In this document: positions 35,521 through 49,407 of the stretch, piece after piece | Layout: each line of letters opens with the position of its first letter | Position numbering within the stretch: the stretch's first letter is position 1 | Assembly (NCBI GenBank): GCA_026874595.1 | Contig: CM049322.1 | Location: 38,969,340-39,033,339 of the forward strand | Origin: Sipunculus nudus | Lineage: Eukaryota; Annelida; Sipuncula; Golfingiida; Sipunculidae | Direction of reading: 5' to 3' | DNA length: 64,000 nucleotides | Notes under the pieces: generated by a model | What the model was told of the DNA's origin: nothing | What the model saw: only the letters and a program-made list of their open reading frames with translations | Databases searched by the model: none | Translations under genes and position numbers: made by a program

Positions 35521-37194
35521 CTGAAGAGGAATTTGTATTCATATTATACCTTTAACTAATATTAGAAAACAGTAATATGAATATGGTTTTGTTTTAATTG
35601 TTACATCATGAGGCTGTTCATCAACTTAACCATAGTAATATGTATTAATCCTTCTTCCTACGTCCAATCACTGGATACTGTGAGCAGAAAAATTAATCAT
35701 GTTTAACATTTTTTTAAAACTTTATGGTAGAGTCAAATACAATGCACTTATGCGGACCCTAGATGTACAAATACATAACAAAAAAATTATACAAAGATAT
35801 ATACGTACAGCTAAGAATATAAAAAAGAGGTATGAAAGTTTTGACAAGTTTGGCAAAATAAGGACCGGACTACGCGGTAATACACAAAAGCCAAACATAC
35901 AATTTATTTATACTACCGGGCTGTTCACAACTTCATTTACAATAAGAAAGTTTATTGGGTATCACTTTAGCATAATAAGCTCGACTTGGGCGATATATCT
36001 ATTTCATGCAGAATAATTGTATTTTTAATTTCAGACAGATACGAGAATAAACAAGACACTTTTTACACCTGATTAAAGTACATGTTATATTTTGTTATTT
36101 TTTCTAAGAATTATAAAAATTATAAGACAGCTTTCATGCCCGGAAAAGCTTTAAATCATGAAAGGTAAATTTTATTTCTTTTAAAAAGCATATAACATAA
36201 TTTTATAAAATTTCGTTTTTTTTACCTTATTTTAGTATATACTATATTTTGTCATTTAATACTGTAGAGGATAAGCATTACTTGGCAGTATAGAAATGTC
36301 TGATACATTTCAAATATCGACATAATCTGCTACTTTATATTTATCTGATATCCTCAAAGTCAAGTTATTAATATTTACTTTTCTGGCGGACTTTATTGTT
36401 GGGACTTTCAGCATCTATCGCCAATAGTAACTTCAGCTGTAGTGAAACCGCATTAACAGCAAAATACATTTATTTTTTTGTTGCACAACATTCTAGTACA
36501 GGATAATTATTGAAGTGAATGTTACCTGTATTGCTGGAACACATTTGATCAAAAACATCAAATAAATGAAAATTGTAAAATTGTTTTAGAGAGTCGAAAA
36601 TCTGTTATAGTTATTAACAGCACCAGCTGTTTTGATCAGCTGAAATAGTTAGGACTTGTGACCCTTTGTTGAAGGATTAGTTACACTTTTGATTTAAACT
36701 CTATCGAAATACATGTTGAAGTTCTTTTTTTTACATGTATAAGTTTGAAAGTTCCAAAATGTTATGGGTGCATTTCAATGAAATTCAGAACACAAGTAAC
36801 CTAATTATTAAGATACTTTCTTGATTCACACAATATCCAACTAGAAATTCAACATGCAACATACCAGAGTCAGCAATCTATTTAGTTCTTTTAAATCAAT
36901 TCAATTAAATTTCATTCAATATTTAAAAAACAATTATAACTCAATGAATGAAATCTAATTATCGTTTGATGGACATAAAAACAAAAAGACTTTAGTCCAA
37001 ATAAAATTTGAAATCTTTATTTTGAGCGATTTATACAACCCATGCCCAAAAGCAATTGCATGAACATAAAAACAGCACAATTTACACTTGTGCCTTTTTG
37101 TTTAAACGAAACTGATTAAAATAAAAACTAAAACACCTGAAATAAGGAAATATACAATGTGGGAAAAAACGATTTAAAAAGATTAAGACCTTAC
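35521..37194 (-). other. Predicted GPCR2 intron
   Basis: 1,674 bp, the same length as in copy 1, with the same GTAAGG donor and TTCCTCTTCAG acceptor. The plus-strand frame at 35,699-36,016 is probably not a gene. Confidence 0.65.
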
Positions 37195-37217
37195 CTACTC
37201 AATGTAGACGAATCCAT
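37195..37217 (-). CDS. GPCR copy 2, exon 1 (23-nt coding start)
   Basis: Identical to 14,808-14,830: ATG, seven codons (MDSSTLS) plus AG, then GTAAGG. Joining to the T that opens exon 2 here gives AGT (Ser) where copy 1 has AGG (Arg). Confidence 0.75.
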
Positions 37218-37282
37218 GATATATCAGTCAGGTCACCGGAGTAGACGCTCTTAGTGCTTGTCTGTTTATGGTTGTGAATCGG

Positions 37283-37294
37283 TCATATATATCC
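37283..37294 (-). promoter_or_regulatory. Candidate TATA element of GPCR2
   Basis: Same GGATATATATG as at 14,896-14,907, at the same distance from the exon 1 ATG. Confidence 0.35.
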
Positions 37295-38052
37295 CCTTAA
37301 CTTTATTCATCAATCAATGCTATCATTTACATATCTGGCAAAGACGCTCCAATCACCATACGAAAACGGACCTCTTAGCAACATACTATATGGTCCAGTA
37401 ATGAATATGAACATTTAAACAGAAACATCTGGTGCACTATTGATCAAATAAAATGATTTTCAGGTCCGGTAGGCGGAGGACAGTAAAGCCCCACCCATTT
37501 CCACAAAACGCACTGGATCTTCTAAATTCAGTATTGTTGACATAAATGTATTGGAGGGCTTAGTTTATAAACATCCAAACATGTTTGATCAACCTTGTTC
37601 CAAGGCAAATTACATGCACATGAAATTTTTTAGTATGAACTTAATGAAATGAGTAACATCTCGAAAACAAGCATTTGTTCAATGTAAAAAGAACGGTAGC
37701 AATGATGTAATGGAAAAAGATAAACTGATTATCTAACTAAAATACATTTACACTAACACGTTGCTAATATAACGGTGTTCATATGCGATTGGGAAGCGAA
37801 TAGGTCAATGTGTAAACGAAAAAGTTTTGAAATCCTTTAATTGATATTAATAATTTAAATTATTTTCACAGGTTAAAGAAGGCGAATTTCAATGCATTTA
37901 GGTGTAAATTTTGATGCTTTGAATGTACCGCGTACAGTGTGACCACGTCACGTCGCGTGTTTTTGTTGTGTCAGTTGCATTGTAATTTCAGTAATAGTAA
38001 AACCTAAATAAACCGTTTAAACTACACTTGTGAGAAATGACTAATGTGAGAC

Positions 38053-38613
38053 AGAAAGAACTGTTTTAACATTTGGGGTAATCCGGTTCACCATCTGGAT
38101 CTAGGAATTTTTGAAAGGAAAAAGTCTGTTCTCTCTGATTAAAAAATAACTTTTTTTCCATGGAATCTTAACTTAACTATCGACCGAGCAGCCAAAGCTT
38201 CAATAAACGCGCTTTTGAACACACGTCAGTGTTAACAATAAAAGATAATTTAAATGCAATCCTTTTTATGATAATATATGTGCGTGTGTGTGTATGTATG
38301 CACCACCGCCTTAAGGTCGCCAGTGTACTCGGCGGACCTTGTATCAGTACACTTTTCATTACCATGAGGGGCACCCTTCATAATAAAATCTAAAGTCGAT
38401 TTAATATATATATATACCAAACGCATCGCCCCCACGTTATTGTGTGCCTTTATCATTCGGCATTCTCATATTGGGAACTGATTTCTTTGGCCGCTCTACA
38501 GTAAATAGGTCTCATTCTGTTTCTCTTCTTATTTGTGTTAATCACCACAAACTTCTGAAGCGATTCAAAGACTTCACCTTAATTTCTTATCAATCACATT
38601 GACCCTTATCTGT
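38053..38613 (-). repeat. Internal repeat R1, copy C
   Basis: Counterpart of 480-1,040, nearly identical. Confidence 0.55.
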
Positions 38614-39349
38614 CTTATTATTCTCAAAAGTTTGATTTGAATTCGAATCTTTTCTTTTATACAGCGCCAATCCCTGGAAAACATTTCGACTTTGGACCTA
38701 CATCAGGATGGATCAGAGTACCCATTTTTTTGCAGCCTGTAAGAAGTTGTCACACCATTTACCAACATGGTACAGGGGACAAGTTTGACCCTAAGCCATG
38801 AGCCAGAATCCTTTGGCATTTCCCAATGGCTGGCTGTTGAAGTCATGAAAGCGACCGAAATCAACGTCTATAATAATATTCATGAGCACTATAACGTCAT
38901 CAATATTTCTTTATGTGTACAAGAAATAACAGTCATGATGTGTTTGTCCACTCGAATACAATTGGTGTTTCTTATAAAACAACATTTAAAAAAGTACCGT
39001 TAGTACTACGCCTAAGTTGTCCCGTTCTCTTAAATCTAAGAATGTGGGTGCTTCTCTCGTTTAAATAGATTGAGGTTCAACTATTTTAGTATGTTTCGTA
39101 TTTCTTTTGACTAAATTACACAAATTACCATGGTACTTCACTTGGCAGTATCAAAATCCTGTGAGTAATATCACCATAAGGACATTACTTCATGTTTTAC
39201 GTCCGAAAACTTCCCCATAATTAGTACAGTACATAACAGTTTTTCTTCTCATTTAAAGCCCCAGAGACCATTAAACATTTACATATTTTCAGGAACAAAA
39301 TATCAACAATACATATAAAAGAATATACATCAACAATATACAACAAATT

Positions 39350-40465
39350 CCAGCTTGCTTGGTACTTCATAGCCCCAGCCAAGCGGGATAAAGTTTTTGT
39401 TTGCGATGGTTTGTTTGTTTGTTTGTTTTTCTGACAGTTAGCAACATTACGCAGAACGGATATTGATGAAATTTGCAGGATAGCTCGTCATTGAAACAAG
39501 GAACAAATAATTACATTTTGGGGGAGATCCGGATCAATATCTGGATCGTGAATTTTTAGAAAGAAAAACGCTGCATGTCTTACAATGCCATATGGCTTAG
39601 GTCTGCGCTATCCGTGTGCAAATTTCTAGATACCGGTAAATCATATTCCCGTGTGATCTTAGATTAACTATCGACCGAAGTGCCACACATTTAATTAAAG
39701 CACCGGTTACATAGACGTCTGTAATTACACTTTTGATCATCATATGTATATATATGCACCACCGCCTGTTGCTCTCAGCTGTACTTGGCAGACCTCGTAT
39801 CAGTACTATTTCCATTGCTATCATAGAGATCCTTAATAATAACACCTAAAGAGGTAATGGTAATCGATTTCATACACATATGAGGCACATTGCCCTCGGG
39901 TTATCGTGAGCTTAATACATTTGCCTTTATCATTTGCAGATGCAATTTCCTCTACTACTTTTTATTAAGCAAAACACTTCCTTCCTCTTTTTCGTACATG
40001 TATCAGTCACCAAAAACTTCTTAGCCTACAAAGTTCTTCAGACCTGATACGATTACCTTACACGTCACCTGATCCGCTAGTTTATTTCCGAACAGGAAAT
40101 TAAAAAGTCACCGTTGACTGGCAAGTTACCCCCCCCCCCCCTTTGCTGTCATATCCTTCACCAATGGATAATTCAAGCAAACTTAATTGAAAAAGAACAG
40201 TTAGTTCATCTTACTTTATTCCCCGAATAAGCCAAGTTTCAAAGTTTTGTTGTTGATTTTATATGAGCCAATTATAAAGTTGCATGCTTTTACTAGGCGG
40301 TATCCGTGACTGCAAAAAATACAGACACATATACATTTCTAACTTTAAACTTTGGCATACTCCACGTGTGCACTTTTATATGAATCTAAAATGACTGTTT
40401 GAATGATTTAAATTCAGGTTGTTTGGCCAGACGTGCTAAAGATGTCCACACAGCATTACAAATGC
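39350..40465 (-). repeat. Internal repeat R2, copy C
   Basis: Counterpart of 1,775-2,890, nearly identical. Confidence 0.55.
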
Positions 40466-40719
40466 GTACCGGATAAAGTGCCAACTGCGTATGGTGGGCC
40501 CTAGCGACCTAAACGTCGTGTGTGGGCGCTGAAGCGTCCCCAGGGAGCTACCGCCAGGAATTAAATTGTAAGGTCTTTGGAGTCAGTTAAAACCTGAATT
40601 TTTTTTAAACTTACCGCTGATGTCTCTTTCTGTTAAAGGTCAGTAATTTTGTGTAAACGCTTGTCCAAAGGAATAAGGTATAGTCTTTCTGTACTGCACA
40701 TATTAATTTAAGAAATATA

Positions 40720-42157
40720 TTAACACATTCGCTGCCAATGACGTGTTTACCCGTCGTTTATTATGATTTCCCCAGTGCCAAGCACGTGCATACACGTCAT
40801 TTATTTATAAGCCTTTTTCAGCAGGAATTCTCATAAATTAAACAATAAATTCTCTGCAGATAAGTAGTAGACCATTTATAAAACAGTCTCGCAGTATGAA
40901 AATGAATTATTTGTTATTCAACAGCGTGCTGCATCATTCTAAAGCAGGAAAGATGTGAAGATGGTGACAAAATCCACGGCTCCGGTCCATTGCCATGAAA
41001 TAACTTTACGACGCGCTTCAGTTTGAAGTCGATTCCTTGTAAGAATACTACTTTGAATCAAACGAAAAGGAGGATCGTAAAAATATGCAGCTAGTTTTAT
41101 ATTAGAGCACGTTTTGGCCACTTATTTACGACAGACCCAGTTGGGAGACCGACGTGTGATAGATCGCACCTTAGGTGTGAACTCAAGATAGCGAGGCGTA
41201 AGGTCGTTCAGGTGTATTGCCCCGCGAGGACAGGGTATTGCGCAATCAACAACAGAGGGCGCGTGCCACATGATTGACACACAGACCGGCAGTGTAATCA
41301 GAACGCGGCTGCAAATGATTCTTTCGGCTTATTTCTTGTTCCTTATTTATTTAAATATAGATATATGCATATATTTGTAACTTCACAAACAAATGCTCGT
41401 AAATTGCAAAACTGAAATAATCTCTGTGTTTCGTGTGACTGTGACAATGACGAGATCGTCAAGGCTCAAGCATGTCGGTATTATGACTATGACTATGTTT
41501 GAAAATTACATGTGAAATGTAAAATTATATATATATTTTTTTTTTTATAATTATATTAATCGGTAGAATCGCTGTGTTCATTATGAAGGTGTAAAAAATG
41601 TATGTTTGAGCACTAAAACTACATGTTTGTAAAAAAAAAAAAACTACACCGCACAGGTTCGTACTCACGCGGTCAGCCGTATTATGCTTGCAAATCACCT
41701 GTTCTAACCACTGCGCCATTCTAGATGTATTATTAAAATCTGTGTTTATCATAATATGACAAATGTATGTAGGCTTATATTTATCAGTGCCTCTCAGTCA
41801 TTTGAATCTTTCCGATTGAGCATTCGCGCCAACATACACATTATTTTTAGTTCATCATTTACAATGAATATGGATCTTTATTTGAATCAGTTGTTAGCTT
41901 TATGCTGGCGTCAACGTAGACGCTATGAGACCTGTCCACCGGAGCCATGCCTTGCCTACTTTCGCGGTCATTTGGCTCAGTGCCCAACTTCACACCTCCC
42001 CCCGAGTTTTATTGCCCCTGTGTTATCCGAAGTCACACCTGCTTATCAGGTAATTAGCACCTAGTCTTGGTACCACTGCAGCTCTCGGGGCTGCTGGGGT
42101 CCCTGTGTATGGCCCTGGCACTAAGGGTTAACACGGGCTTGACAGTGAATGTGTTAA
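40720..42157. mobile_element. TTAA-flanked piggyBac-like non-autonomous element, copy C (complete)
   Basis: 1,438 bp including both TTAA sites. Left terminus TTAACACATTCGCTGCCAA, right terminus read inward TTAACACATTCACTGTCAA; roughly 27 of the first 34 positions pair. Copy D has a single TTAA at the orthologous place. It contains the tRNA-like segment (41,648-41,719) and the 102-codon frame (41,756-42,064), but no transposase, so it would have depended on an enzyme supplied elsewhere. Confidence 0.8.
41648..41719 (-). repeat. tRNA-derived SINE-like segment, copy C
   Basis: Counterpart of 19,340-19,413, with A-box TGGCGCAGTGGTTAGA and a mutated B-box, inside the TTAA element. Confidence 0.5.
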
Positions 42158-43153
42158 ATTATTGATATATTGTCCATTCTAAGTATTTAAAAAATAGTCA
42201 AATCAATTGATTTTTTACCATAACCAGAAATATCTACGTAAGGAACAGGATTCAAAAGGACACTTTCTTTGTTATATGTTGACTGTCCATCCACCAGACA
42301 AAATGAAGACACATGGGCAGCAATGACGCCAGTGCCCTACTAATTATAACCTTTGTCGAAAAATATGTCGCTGTTACTATCATTACAACATTAAGGTTTA
42401 AATCCCAGTGAGACAAGTAACTCCGTGATGATAGAAATGTTGGTTTTAATCACGAGGGTTTGACCGCGTCAAAAGAGTGTGCGAATGTTCGTTAAGAATT
42501 CTGGACAGTCCATGTATATTAGCGACTCATCCAAACATTTTTGCGCATATTTCGCGATGCTCGATTTACGCTCGTAAATATATCGCAATCTTATATTGCG
42601 AACGACGTAAAAATCTCGGGAATGCTTCTTTTGCAAAGGTTTTGTGAACTGCCCTTACGTCGTGAGTAGGTCGTGCTCATCTGAGGCGAATTTTGGACAA
42701 ATCACGAGCAAAGCACAATATGAGATGATGGGAACGCTCGCCAAAAAAAAAATCAAACTTTTTTATATTCCTACTGAACCAGAAACGACTAATGAGGATG
42801 ATTGACGACGCATCCATGCAACTCCCGCGCATGTATGGCGAGCTTTTGGGACTAAAAATACGAATGTTTGTCCTTGCCAGTTGCATCTTTCGTGAAACAA
42901 AAACTTTATTGTTCTGAGAAGTATCGACTGTTACCTGCTTAACGGTAGACCTGTTTGCTTTAATATTTCCTGTTTTTAATGTCATATCACTGCTGTGGAT
43001 CATTTATATGGCTCAATATAAAATGATGATTAGTACTTCCTTTCATGAATCTATTGATTATTTACAATGTATGTAAAGAATACATTCAGGTTTGCAGCTA
43101 GGATTCACGGACTGAATGGGGTTGGAAGGGGAGTCATATCTGTCGGCTTGAGC

Positions 43154-43154
<1 letters not shown>

Positions 43155-43219
<65 letters not shown>
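43155..43219. repeat. (TA)n microsatellite, copy C
   Basis: Uninterrupted; orthologous to 4,187-4,253. Confidence 0.95.
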
Positions 43220-43221
<2 letters not shown>

Positions 43222-44399
43222 TCCACAATACCTGCAGAAGAAAGTGAAATGAAACAATAATTTAAGCATGACTAACATTTTCATGATTTTAACATTTTTG
43301 TTGTCATATAATGTTTATTCATTATACCTACAGCTTAAAAACAAGTGTCTTAATTAGTTTAGTTTCTTGGATTTTCTCCTTTTTGTTCCTTTCTATTAAT
43401 TGGCTTCTTTGATCATATGCTAAAGGGCTTTATAACGGTAAAGAACAATTAATAAAAATATGTACGATTTTAATATGGAGTGGGAAATTACATTTCGAAT
43501 GTGCAAAATTGGGTCTTGTGGAAATATCCATGATTCAATAAGTCCATCTGAAATTATTGAGCTCTGATTGTCAGTGTTGTCAGCACCATTATTTAGGAAG
43601 TAATATAAACTTCTTCCGGCACAAAATAGCTAGAGTTTGTTAATAATTACCCACAGTATGTTATAAATCCAATAAATCTTTCAAGTAGGGAAACTGGCTT
43701 TATCTTCTCGAAAAAATGATCACCATTTGTTTTGTTTTGTATGTAAGGGTTAATAACAAGTGTTATTTATTTTTTCTTCTAGTTTTTGTTGCATTAAATA
43801 AAATATAAGATTCAGTTGATACACTAATATATAAAGTATTTTTCATTGGAATGAATGAATGACTAACAATGGGTAAAAAATGAAACGATATATGTGAAAA
43901 TAACGTATTGGCATGTAAAAAATAGGATTGACTCTTACACTATTCACATGTGCCGTACGGTGTATCTAATCGTTGCTGAAGTATTACGATTAACCCCCCC
44001 CCCCCCCGTCCTGTACCTTTACGAAAAGTCCAAACAGTACTATAAACTGAGGTTACCATGTGCATGATGATAATATTCAAATTCCTCTCTGACTTTGTTT
44101 TTTATTCTTTATACTGTAACCATGAAACCATGTGGAATACGATTTAATCGGATCTGTGGTAGCAATCGGAGATAATGCCAAATTATTTAGCAAATAATTA
44201 TTGTACAGACACTGGGGCCTAACACTGTCAGCTTCCTGGAGGGGAAAAACATGTTTTGCAGGTGTAGAGATGGTGCACATAAATCAAATATAATCTAATC
44301 CACTCTAAGAAAATATTGAATATAAATGTTTTCACTGATAATATACATTGTTTTAGGGATTGAAGCAAGAGAACGAATCAGCAAAAACACTACCAAAGA

Positions 44400-44569
44400 C
44401 TTAGCGCCAAGTCAGCCCGTAAAACAGCCAGCAGCTCAAGAAGAGGGTCATCTTTATAATCTTAACCATTATTATGACTTGTGATATCCTCTGTCCAAAT
44501 TTAGGATTGCGGTTAAATCCCACACTTTAAGTTTACAGCGAGAACTTTGTGAGTATGACGTCAAGTTTC
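44400..44569 (-). pseudogene. Decayed death-domain-like exon, copy C
   Basis: Near-identical to 5,440-5,610, with the same in-frame stops relative to 26,230-26,535. Confidence 0.6.
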
Positions 44570-45478
44570 TGTCTTGTGTTACACTAAGCTACACGGAAAT
44601 CATTCAACCCACTAAGGTTTAATCTTTTCTCATTAACTAAAATACATAGAACACATACAAACAATGCTTAGGGTTGTTTCTTTTTTTCGACATAACATTC
44701 ATAACAAAATATCCCCTAATCACAAGAATCACTCTTCTTAAACATGTTACTGAAATTTGTTCATCACGTCATAGACGTATTTACCACAAGGTTGAAATGA
44801 AAGACATAGTCAAAGCCATGTCAGGTTTAATAATCACTCTATCAGAGCATTGAATCTGAGATAAACCAGTTACAGTTTACTAGAAAATGCAAAATATCGA
44901 TAACCATAACCACATGATACACTGTAGGAAGCAAATGTAGATGTTCAGAGGTATATCTACAAGAAATAAGGGTAACGTTCCTAAGGTCAAATTGAATATT
45001 ATTAACACGACAACAAGTCCTATTAAAGTGATTAGACAAAGGTTTTTTTTTTGTTCTACATTTAGGAAAACATTAGAGTTTAACATAAGAAAGTGCAGAA
45101 TTATTTTCACTTATATATCAGTAATATGTTCGGTTTCTCGCTCCATTTTAGCTGATCGATTTAAATAAAAAATGAGATAATTCATTTACCCATATCCATA
45201 CACTTAATTCTAAAACTGTTTGCAGACTTACTTGGTAGAAAATACACTGGCAAGGACCTTGGTTTACATATATCCTTATGAAAAACACTTCAAAAATTGA
45301 CACAGATCCCCTTCAAAACTATCATGTGATTCCCTAATATATTTGGCTGAGCGTCAAGACTTGCGAATTTTTCTTCTTATTGAAAGCCTTTGAGAGGAAA
45401 TAACACCCTTTTCCGAGATTGGAAATGTCCTGTAGTATATAAAAACATTATTACCAGGTACTCTTCATGGGCTGTTAT

Positions 45479-46229
45479 TAAAAAAGAACTCTAGCTTGCT
45501 TGGCACACTATAAGATATACTTCCATGGCTTCCTAAATTAATCATCGACCGTCTTGCCACGCCTCTCATCAAAAACTTTTTAAACACGCGCCTTTGATTA
45601 CCATCAAAGATACATGTAAATACGACACCTTTATTCGACAGACGTTTCAGTACCTTTTATCATAACCATCAAAGGCATATTTTCATACCAGAAACGTATA
45701 TGTAAGTCATACATTTGGCTTGCCATATGAAGATATAATTTCTTAATCTTATTCGGCTTCTTTTCCATGCATATATCAGTCACTTCGAGCCTCTCAACAA
45801 AGTCTCTGATACCCGATTCGATTACCTCACACGCTGCCTGATCCACTAATTCATTTCCGAACAGAAAATAGTACCCGTTGAATGGCTATTAATTTCTCAC
45901 CCCCTACTGATGTCATATCCGTCATCAAATTTGAGTTCAAGCAAACTTTATGTAAAAAGAACAGCTAGATCACCTAACATTTGTCGCTGTTGCTATCATT
46001 ACAACCCTGAATAATCTATGATTCAGTGTTCTGTCACCGATTTTATGATTTTGATTGCTGTCACTAGGCTGGAGCCTTGACTAAAAAATGTTACCGACAC
46101 ATTTACCATTCTTCCCTTAAAATTAGGCATACACTATGTGAGCAAATTTGTAAGAATCTAAATGACTGCTTAATTGAGTTAAAATTGAGTTGCTAAGCCA
46201 GGCTTGCTTTACATACCAAATCCGTGGAG
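45479..46229 (-). repeat. Internal repeat R3, copy C
   Basis: Counterpart of 6,520-7,270; keeps the 71-codon minus-strand frame (45,631-45,846) unchanged. Confidence 0.55.
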
Positions 46230-47889
46230 GTGTCAAATTCAACCAAAGATCGCTACCACTATGCTTAAACCCCATTCTGTTTAAGGGGCGGCATTTTGTG
46301 TGACCTCATGTCCTAAGCAAAAAGCATAATCCAAGTGAGCCAAATAGCTCTGTGTTAATAGAAAGTTTGGTTTTGATCACACGAAGTTATGACAGCTTCA
46401 AATAGATATAGCCTTTAACAAAGGTGGTTGTGGTGAGTGCTTTGGACAGGGACATTTGACAGGCTACGTCCGATCAGTTCTCAGCAGAGTTCAGTTAATC
46501 AATTTTTCTCTGGCAAGCATTGATTCAAGAAAAAAACCCTAGCTATTTATAATAAGTCAAGGTAGTCATAATAAACCAAGAACCACACTCTGCAGTGCAA
46601 CGGCAGAGCGACATAAAGAATGGCCGCCCGCTTATCGCTAAGTGGGCCCATGTACTTTTATGAGTAATGCTTTTTATGTGGTATCACTGATGCGGCTTAG
46701 ATTTATGGCTGCAACTAAAATGATATTTAGTACTATCTGGTATTGGTCACGTATAATATACATGTTAGTTAGGGGCGTAGACAGGATTTACGGGAGGCGA
46801 ACGGGGATGTCATACCAACTGGCCGTAGCTGGTATGGGTGGGTCGTAGCACAGTTTTCTAATACATATTGCATATTTATCCACATTCCTAACAAATAGTA
46901 CTGACTAAAAGATTACTAATCTATGCAAAATATTTAAAATTTAGCAAACTAGCACGCATGAAAAAGTGTCTTACAGATAGAAAATGTGCTTAGGACGACA
47001 AGACTTTAATTCATTTTCAAAATACTTTGGCATATCCTTTGCATTTTCCAGGGTCAAGGATGAATCAGTGATTGGCATAATTGGTGACAAGGCATTTATT
47101 CAGCAAATAATGAGCTATTTCCATAGAAATTAGGGTGGTGGCCTAATTATTTCAAGTTCATGCAAATGTACAGGTGTCTCTTTCATTGTGCGCTCAAGCC
47201 CCGGGCGTCAATTGCTAAGGCGTGTAGATACACAGGGCTCGCTGTAATCCTTACTGGGTGAACCCAGGCGTGTAAAGACACAGCATTCGTGCTAATCTCG
47301 AATTTTCTGGGCTGTTCGCGCTCTATGAGCGCGTGTCTTGTATTGTTCTTTGGGCGCGTGTGTATTATGTATTGTTGTGATCTTTGCATTGTTCGTGAAA
47401 TAGAAGTTTCTAGGCTTTGGGTTGATACATGATTAAATTAGGGGCTGTGTTTTGAGCCCAGTGGAGGAGGGAGAAAAATTCCAGCGGACACGGAAGAGTG
47501 TGGGTCAGTTTGTGGACCTTTCCGATAATTGCAGAATTTATAGATCTTCTTCGAAATTTGTAACGAATTTTATACAGTCTTCAGTTTGCCTTTGGGACGA
47601 TTACCTGAACTTCACTTTTTGATTACAACAGATTGTTTTCGAGATTACGTTGAACATATTTTCTGAGAAGATTTACGTGAACTGTTCATCTGGATTATAT
47701 GTTGTAAAGGACATGTTGAGCTGTAACAGTGGTGGTATCCAGAAAAGCAGGATTCCGAACACTTTGGTTTTGTATACTTTATTTATTATACTTTTTGATT
47801 GTATTGATTTACTGTTATACTGTTGTTATACTGTGTAATTGTTTTGATTTAGTGTATTGTTTGTAATGTAGACATTTCACGCTGCCTAG
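46230..47889. other. Gene-free flank and probable LTR/leader region, copy C
   Basis: Same content as 7,271-8,930. No gene supported. Confidence 0.4.
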
Positions 47890-47977
47890 TGTTACGGATT
47901 ATGATTTTTATTTATCTCCATGACAAAATTCATGCTCGTCACGACTACGTGATCTGTTGCTATAAGGTTCCGTAACA
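47890..47977 (+). repeat. 88-bp LTR-terminus-like segment with inverted ends, copy C
   Basis: Starts TGTTACGGA and ends TCCGTAACA immediately before the primer-site-like segment. Also at 8,931-9,018 and, reversed, at 56,297-56,384. It is either the 3' end of a longer 5' LTR with an internal inverted motif or a very short LTR; the 3' LTR start (TGTTATAGG) is only loosely similar. Confidence 0.45.
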
Positions 47978-48118
47978 TAAAATTGTGGGCTTGTTTGGGA
48001 GGCTTAATAGTTTTGAAAATTTATCAGGCCTTGACCGAGACACATTGTTTACATTATATTGTTTACAAGATTGATCTCAGTGTTTTTGTTTTTGTTGTTA
48101 TTGCTTTAACATCTTAAC

Positions 48119-49219
48119 ATAGCAGATTTCAAACCTGATGCATTTGTTGAAGATCCCGACCTTGATCAACTTAAACAGTTGACAAAAGATCAGTTGTTGC
48201 GTTTTAGACAACACTTAGGGTATGTGTGAATAAAAGCTTTAAGAAAGCCTGATATGATTGCTAAAATCATGCAAGATCTAGTTAGCAAAGGTTTAATTGA
48301 AGAGAGTGAAGTAGAAACATAAAAAAAGTGACAACCTTGCAGTTAGGATTAAAAAAGTTGACATGAGCTAGCATTAAAAGAAAGTGAAGAACATCAAAGA
48401 GAAAGACTAGAAAAAGAAATTGAAAGAGAAAGACTAGAAACAGAAAAAGAAATAGAGTGAAAACAACTGGAGTTAGAACGACTTAAACTAGAACATGGTC
48501 TACTTGCTGCCTCAACTCACAGTTTCGATGTTACTAAACACATTAGACCTGTCCTACCTTTTCAAGAAAATGAGGTTGATATATATTTCTTACACTTTGA
48601 GAAGGTAGCTAAAAATTTACAATTGGCCTAAGGAAAATTGGATTATGCTATTACAAAGTGTATTGACTGGCACGGCCAGAGAAAGAAGGTTATGACTTAG
48701 TTACGGAGGCTTACCGCCAGAAATTTAGATATTGGGAAAGCAAAACAACAGAACTATGTAGAATTTGCTAGGACAAAAGAGCAGTTGTTTAATCATTGGT
48801 GTAGTTCTAAAAATGTAATGAAAGATAATGAAAATTTTCGCCAGTTGATTTTGCTTGATGAATTTAAGCTCTGCATTAACGCAGGTGTTAAAACCTTTCT
48901 TGATGAAAAAATTCCTGAAACACTTGACATTGCTGCTCAATTAGCTGATGATTATTCATTAACACATAAAATGTCCTTTACTACCAAATCAAACCAGTCA
49001 TTCACAAACAAGAATGTAAATCAGTATGGTCAAAAGAAGTTTAAGGTGCAGACACCCAATAATAGTAGTTCTGATAGATCAACAAGGTCCATTGCTACAC
49101 CTCAGTCCATGTCCACTCTGTCTAAATCCAACAAAAACCAGTCATTCTCAAAGAAACTCTGTAATTACTGCCAAAAGGAAGGTCATCTAATAGCTGACTG
49201 CTGGAAACTTGCAAATTAA
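48119..49219 (+). pseudogene. gag pseudogene, copy C
   Basis: N-terminal segment (ADFKPDAF), E/R/K-rich coiled coil, FDVTKHIRP capsid block, SCAN-like helical domain (LLDEFKLCI...ETLDIAAQLADDY) and a CCHC knuckle C-x2-C-x4-H-x4-C at about 49,160-49,201. The longest open segment is 48,785-49,219 (144 codons). The initiator reads ATA (ATG in copy D), and stops occur at TATGTGTGA near 48,228 and several later points. In the living element Gag would form the particle and bind RNA. Confidence 0.85.
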
Positions 49220-49407
49220 CCGAGGAGCAAACCACCTGGTTTTGATTCAAAATCTGTGCAAAGCACAGTACCAGAGCCAAGCTCTTTTCAAGTAAATAAG
49301 GGGTAAAACTCCTTTATTGACTCTAAAAAAACAGTACGATGCTACAGAGGCCAACGTGCCGTCTGAATCAAAAGAAGAATCCGTAGCTTGCTGGGTAAAA
49401 ACCTCAT

